Positions 10,701 through 12,798 of a DNA stretch of 12,798 nt are shown here, in pieces. How positions within the stretch are numbered: position 1 is the first letter of the stretch; each line of letters starts with the position of its first letter. The stretch comes from Larix sibirica (Eukaryota; Streptophyta; Pinopsida; Pinales; Pinaceae), in NCBI GenBank assembly GCA_004151065.3, contig NWUY0304704148.1, forward strand, positions 4,583-17,380, given 5' to 3'. Under the pieces are notes generated by a model. That model saw only the letters and a list, made by a program, of their open reading frames with translations, did no database searches and was not told the DNA's origin. The translations under genes were made by a program, and so were the position numbers.

Positions 10701-11911
10701 AAACAATTGTCCATTTTCTTATTTCATGCCTTATGCCCTACAGATTTGGAAGAAGATTAAATCTTCCATGTGCTTAATAAATGTATGGATTGGTAATTCT
10801 ATAGAAGGTCTTAGGAAATGGAAAGGCAATGTGGCATGGGGACCTGCACCCCCCAAGACATCCCGGGCATATCTTGAGGTTGTTCTGGGCAGACTTTGGG
10901 GATGCTACAGCAACATATCTCAAGTTCTATCAAAAAACATTGATGATTGAACAATATGGTCATTTTTCCCACCAATTTTTTTGTATTATACCAAATCTAA
11001 AGCTTAATCTGTCCAAGTTGCAGCTCAAAACATTACAGCAAGGAAATCACCCATGTCAACAAACCAAGAAATGCAACAACTCAAAGGTTCAATCCTTGTG
11101 GTTATTGCTCTTGTTCTTCTCATTTTGGGGGTCATCTTAGCATTTACAAATTGTACATGGGTGTCCATGAGTAATTCAAGTGCAGTTCTTCCACCATCCC
11201 AACCTCAGGCATTGTGAAGACTATCAGATAATAGTGATTTGGAGTGGTACTAAATGTTTGAATAACAATTCATAATCAATCACCTTCTTAATCTGAAATA
11301 TGAATCTAATACCTTTAAAGAATCATGCATTTATATGACAAAGTGTTTTGTAGTAGTTTTCAACACAACTATAAAAATCTACATGTGAAAATCATATATA
11401 GGAAATATGAGGAAGAATGTCTACCATCTGTGCATCTTGAAATTCTTTCTACAACATGGATACCTCTCTAATAGAATACATCTTGGATATGGTTTTATGA
11501 TGATGCAGTTTTGCATGAAGAAATAGTGTGATCCCACAGACTTCAACATTGATCTCTAATCAGTATACTATTATCTTATATATTCTAAGAAAACAACGAC
11601 ATAGCGGAGCTTCAGAAAATAAATAATCATATCAAGACATGAATAAACTGGAGTTACATACCAACTTCAACCCCAAGACCTTGAAGGCTAGAGATAAGAA
11701 CATTTGCACCAAACAGGCGGCGCATAGCCTCCCTCCCATAAACTGCCAGTTGTCTGCTATGCAAATCTTCATCTATGTCTACATCAGGTGAGTTACCATC
11801 ACCAGCCATGTTCACGTCCTGATTTATCACCTCACTAGTGCTCTCAGGACGCGGTTTCTTCAGTGAATTCCCTATGGCTTCAATCCCAGCAGCTCTCTTT
11901 TCGGGTAGCAT
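4155..11911 (-). CDS. UBA1: Ubiquitin-activating enzyme E1 (UBA1 type), six coding exons, 1053 aa
   Basis: E1 starts the ubiquitin cascade: it adenylates the ubiquitin C-terminus with ATP, forms a thioester on its own cysteine, and passes ubiquitin to E2 enzymes in cytosol and nucleus. The CDS joins 11911-11662, 7736-7519, 7295-6498, 6373-5505, 5353-4921 and 4748-4155 (3162 nt with stop). Order in the protein: variable Lys/Pro-rich N-terminus (LKKPRP at 17-22); inactive adenylation half from about 48 ([15 protein letters not shown]); first cysteine half-domain about 200-290; four-helix part, then [20 protein letters not shown] at 393-412; active adenylation half from about 436, with GAGALGCE at 473-480, DDD at 502-504, [10 protein letters not shown] at 509-518 and ALDNVNAR at 572-579; catalytic Cys630 in PMCTVHSFP; second cysteine half-domain to about 890; ubiquitin-fold domain from about 950. 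The length is close to known plant E1s (about 1050-1080 aa), and the motifs are plant-like. All junctions are GT-AG with intron phases 1, 0, 0, 2, 0 and no internal stop. The first ATG in frame (11911) gives an MLP-K-R start like other plant E1s, but an upstream in-frame extension is possible (see the entry at 12743-12798). Confidence 0.95.
4921..5353 (-). CDS. UBA1: UBA1 fifth coding exon (residues 712-856)
   Basis: The acceptor GACTCAG|G completes Lys712 and continues [20 protein letters not shown], then [16 protein letters not shown] and [11 protein letters not shown]. This is the second part of the catalytic-cysteine half-domain. It ends MCPIQFEK at AAAAG|GTATTA, phase 0. Confidence 0.95.
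5505..6373 (-). CDS. UBA1: UBA1 fourth coding exon (residues 423-711), catalytic core
   Basis: It starts [11 protein letters not shown] after TTGTGCAG. It holds the whole active adenylation site: the Gly-rich ATP loop [27 protein letters not shown], Lys526 in IGQAKST, and NALDNVNAR. It also contains the thioester region [20 protein letters not shown] with Cys630. The donor follows an A-run (AAAAAA|GTAAAT, phase 2). Reading through the intron would add one Lys and then stop at once, so retention would truncate E1 after about 712 residues. Confidence 0.95.
6498..7295 (-). CDS. UBA1: UBA1 third coding exon (residues 157-422)
   Basis: The acceptor TTTTGCAG|GTA opens with VVVFTD. The exon carries [14 protein letters not shown] (191-204), the first cysteine half-domain ([40 protein letters not shown]), the helical segment with [19 protein letters not shown], and [20 protein letters not shown]. 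It ends FHPLFQ at CAG|GTTCTT. The usual plant VVKACSGKFHP reads [11 protein letters not shown] here, a mild Cys-to-Ser change away from the catalytic centre. Confidence 0.95.
7519..7736 (-). CDS. UBA1: UBA1 second coding exon (residues 84-156)
   Basis: The acceptor TATTTCAG|CA joins the G of the previous exon to form Ala84 and continues as [15 protein letters not shown]. This completes the Rossmann-like core of the inactive adenylation half and includes [19 protein letters not shown]. The exon ends after CFQ at CAG|GTACCT, phase 0. Confidence 0.94.
8000..9613. other. Unidentified decayed sequence inside the first intron
   Basis: Plus-strand open stretches follow one another: 8236-8418, 8419-8637, 8830-9105 and 9347-9613. 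They have mixed, non-low-complexity composition (for example [19 protein letters not shown] and [19 protein letters not shown]) but no motif I recognise. The block looks less A/T-run-rich than the surrounding intron, by eye only. It could be part of a degraded transposon or a captured gene fragment. There is no evidence of a working gene. Confidence 0.35.
8771..8806. repeat. Short tandem doublet, 18 bp unit
   Basis: GGAGCTGGGTATCAAGGA at 8771-8788 is followed at once by GGAGTTGGGTATCAAGGA at 8789-8806, with one mismatch. It lies in the unidentified intronic block. Confidence 0.9.
10411..10520 (-). mobile_element. Copia-like LTR end with primer-binding site, relic
   Basis: On the minus strand, TGGTATTAGAGT at 10422-10411 differs at two positions from TGGTATCAGAGC, the Copia primer-binding site matching initiator Met-tRNA. 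It is preceded, as in Copia LTR 3' ends, by a stretch containing GTGTTCTGTGATGTAACCC and TTTAAGGTTTCTAGC and ending GTAATA. No gag or pol motif was recognised on the minus strand downstream of it, and no second LTR was found, so at most a fragment remains. Its orientation is the same as the E1 gene. Confidence 0.5.
10526..11150 (+). mobile_element. Non-LTR (LINE) retroelement relic: zinc-finger end of reverse transcriptase
   Basis: Seen on the plus strand: [17 protein letters not shown] and then [18 protein letters not shown]. This fits the zf-RVT domain of plant LINE polyproteins (KILT..NL..RG...C.LC...EET..HL...C......W), with the second Cys replaced by Trp. The final part, [11 protein letters not shown], and then [12 protein letters not shown], lie in another frame, so a frameshift falls near 10730. 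Further on, [20 protein letters not shown] resembles the degenerate W.IW..RN..IF..K segment that follows zf-RVT. The 3' limit and any RNase H part are uncertain. The fragment is antisense to the E1 gene and cannot be expressed as an intact protein. Confidence 0.6.
11151..11655. other. Intron stretch, nothing recognised
   Basis: AT-rich sequence between the LINE relic and the first coding exon's donor, with many stops in all frames. No regulatory element could be supported. Confidence 0.45.
11662..11911 (-). CDS. UBA1: UBA1 first coding exon (residues 1-83 plus one base)
   Basis: It encodes the poorly conserved N-terminal tail, then the start of the inactive adenylation half, [20 protein letters not shown], ending in SLQGLGVEV. 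The donor is GTTG|GTATGT, phase 1. An in-frame TAG at 11923-11921 lies four codons before the ATG. The exon can therefore extend the protein upstream only if splicing uses the TTAG acceptor (exon from 11920) and not the CAG acceptor (exon from 11924). Confidence 0.92.
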
Positions 11912-11924
11912 ATAGTGCAGCTAA

Positions 11925-12742
11925 CTGTTCAAAATAATCCTCACATTATTAGCATATCTTGTAAAACATTCATTGAAGGCATACAAGAGCAGACTAGAAT
12001 GCACACTAGCAATATAAGTAAAAGCATGGAAAAAAGGCCACAGCCTGACAAACTGATTGTAAAGAGAATGCAGGCTATATTTTTCTACACAGATTTCATT
12101 TACTCATGGGATGACATCAGAGCAGCAACCAAGCAGGGTGGCTAAAGAGGTTACAACCACTATAGTTCAGCAAAAACTTCATTTTACAACAGGATTGGCA
12201 ACATCACATCACCCCAACAAGGAGACTGTGAAGTGAAAGACGACTGAAGCCATTTTTAAGCACAAATTTCACCCTTGCACAGGATGACAGCATCTCAGAG
12301 TACCTAGACAGAGTTATCTCCTTCGTTTTTGTCTTTTAGGGTAAAAGACACTCAAATAAACCAGCGGCTCAGAGACTAGAATGGTCGCCTAAGCCAAACG
12401 TTGTACTGAGTAAATAAAAATAAAATGGCAGCAAACACAAAGCATTACAATCCGACCTCCCGATGGACCAGCAAACGTTAAACCATCATAATCCCACCTT
12501 CAGATCTGTATATTAACCTATAATGTGCCGACCCAACTACAAATCAACCAAAAAGAATAGAATTGAACAACCAAATGATGTCCTGAAGTAATAAGAAAAA
12601 AAAATTCACATTCCATAAAAACACCACTGATTTAAATCAAAGCCAAGTAGACAAACTACATACTATTCTTGCAACGGAAGGCATGTAATACTTTACTCAG
12701 CACATTTCCATCTATTTCTTCCAAACAAAGCATAATTCATAC
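11925..12742 (-). other. Probable leader intron of UBA1, about 820 bp
   Basis: A good donor, CAAG|GTATGA, lies at 12742-12741. Two candidate acceptors lie four bases apart: TTTTGAACAG (exon from 11924) and GTTAG (exon from 11920). The frame upstream of the E1 ATG is closed by TAG at 11923-11921 unless the second acceptor is used. The interior holds no recognised gene, and its short open frames are unconvincing. The intron is inferred, since without transcripts it could also be promoter or leader sequence. Confidence 0.5.
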
Positions 12743-12798
12743 CTTGTAATGCAAGACAGCCGTCCTCGGAGAACAAAGAAGCCATAAAATAAAACAAT
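12743..12798 (-). other. UBA1: Possible leader or N-terminal exon of UBA1, cut by window edge
   Basis: The segment up to the GTATGA donor is open in two relevant frames. In one, an ATG at 12785 reads MASLFSEDGCLALQ. Spliced to either acceptor it is out of frame with E1, so it would be an upstream ORF overlapping the E1 start. In the other frame there is no stop from 12796 to the donor (WLLCSPRTAVLHYK). Joined to the acceptor at 11920 it runs LHY-MLPEKR directly into E1, giving an N-terminal extension that would begin beyond the window. The sequence alone cannot decide between them. Confidence 0.45.

Larger units (their letters stand above)
7737..11661 (-). other. UBA1 first coding intron, 3925 bp, retroelement-filled
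   Basis: The borders are GTATGT at 11661-11656 and TTTCAG ending at 7737. The flanking exons rejoin as [16 protein letters not shown], an unbroken E1 sequence, so the whole interval is intronic. It is about 18-32 times longer than the other four introns between coding exons. From right to left: 11661-11150 unrecognised AT-rich; 11150-10526 LINE relic; 10520-10411 Copia-like LTR end and PBS; 10400-9615 unrecognised, with short frames of no known family; 9613-8000 unidentified decayed block; 7960-7737 ordinary intron end. Confidence 0.9.

Noticed and set aside
4155-11911. Other E1-like enzymes (SUMO, NEDD8 or ATG7 type)
   Set aside because: Both adenylation halves sit in one chain with the PMCTVHSFP catalytic segment, and the 1053 aa length and C-terminus match ubiquitin E1. 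SUMO and NEDD8 E1s are split into two subunits, and ATG7 is shorter with a different architecture.
11915-12145. Plus-strand 76-codon frame in the leader intron
   Set aside because: It has no recognisable motif, overlaps the E1 acceptor region antisense, and is within chance length.

Overview
This is nuclear DNA from a seed plant. It holds one recognisable functional gene, an intron-containing ubiquitin-activating enzyme E1 (UBA1 type) on the minus strand, set in AT-rich sequence full of decayed retrotransposons. The E1 protein is plant-like throughout. The very long repeat-filled intron and sparse gene content would suit a large plant genome such as a gymnosperm, but the sequence does not settle the lineage.

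The E1 gene reads from right to left. A possible leader exon lies at 12743-12798 and is cut by the window edge. Six coding exons follow: 11911-11662, 7736-7519, 7295-6498, 6373-5505, 5353-4921 and 4748-4155. All introns are GT-AG, and every junction restores the reading frame. The joined CDS is 3162 nt and encodes 1053 aa with no frameshift or internal stop. It carries both adenylation halves, the catalytic cysteine domain (Cys630) and the C-terminal ubiquitin-fold domain, so the gene looks functional.

The first coding intron (11661-7737, 3925 bp) is far longer than the other four (124-223 bp). It contains the relics of at least two retroelements. One is a non-LTR (LINE) reverse-transcriptase C-terminus on the plus strand at about 10526-11150. 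The other is a Copia-like LTR end with primer-binding site on the minus strand at about 10411-10520. About 1.6 kb of it (8.0-9.6 kb) is decayed sequence I could not identify.

The 3' flank (1-4154) has no convincing host gene. It contains a broken Ty3/Gypsy reverse-transcriptase fragment (about 1750-2260, minus strand), a possible Copia LTR scrap at the left edge, and an unusual run of unrelated two-copy short repeats (units 75, 41, 59, 117 and 42 bp, plus one spaced pair of about 27 bp). A candidate polyadenylation signal for the E1 gene lies at 3885-3890.

I found no previously undescribed multi-gene system. The points most worth checking are the E1 translation start (overlapping uORF or N-terminal extension), the series of tandem doublets, the composite intron and its unidentified block.
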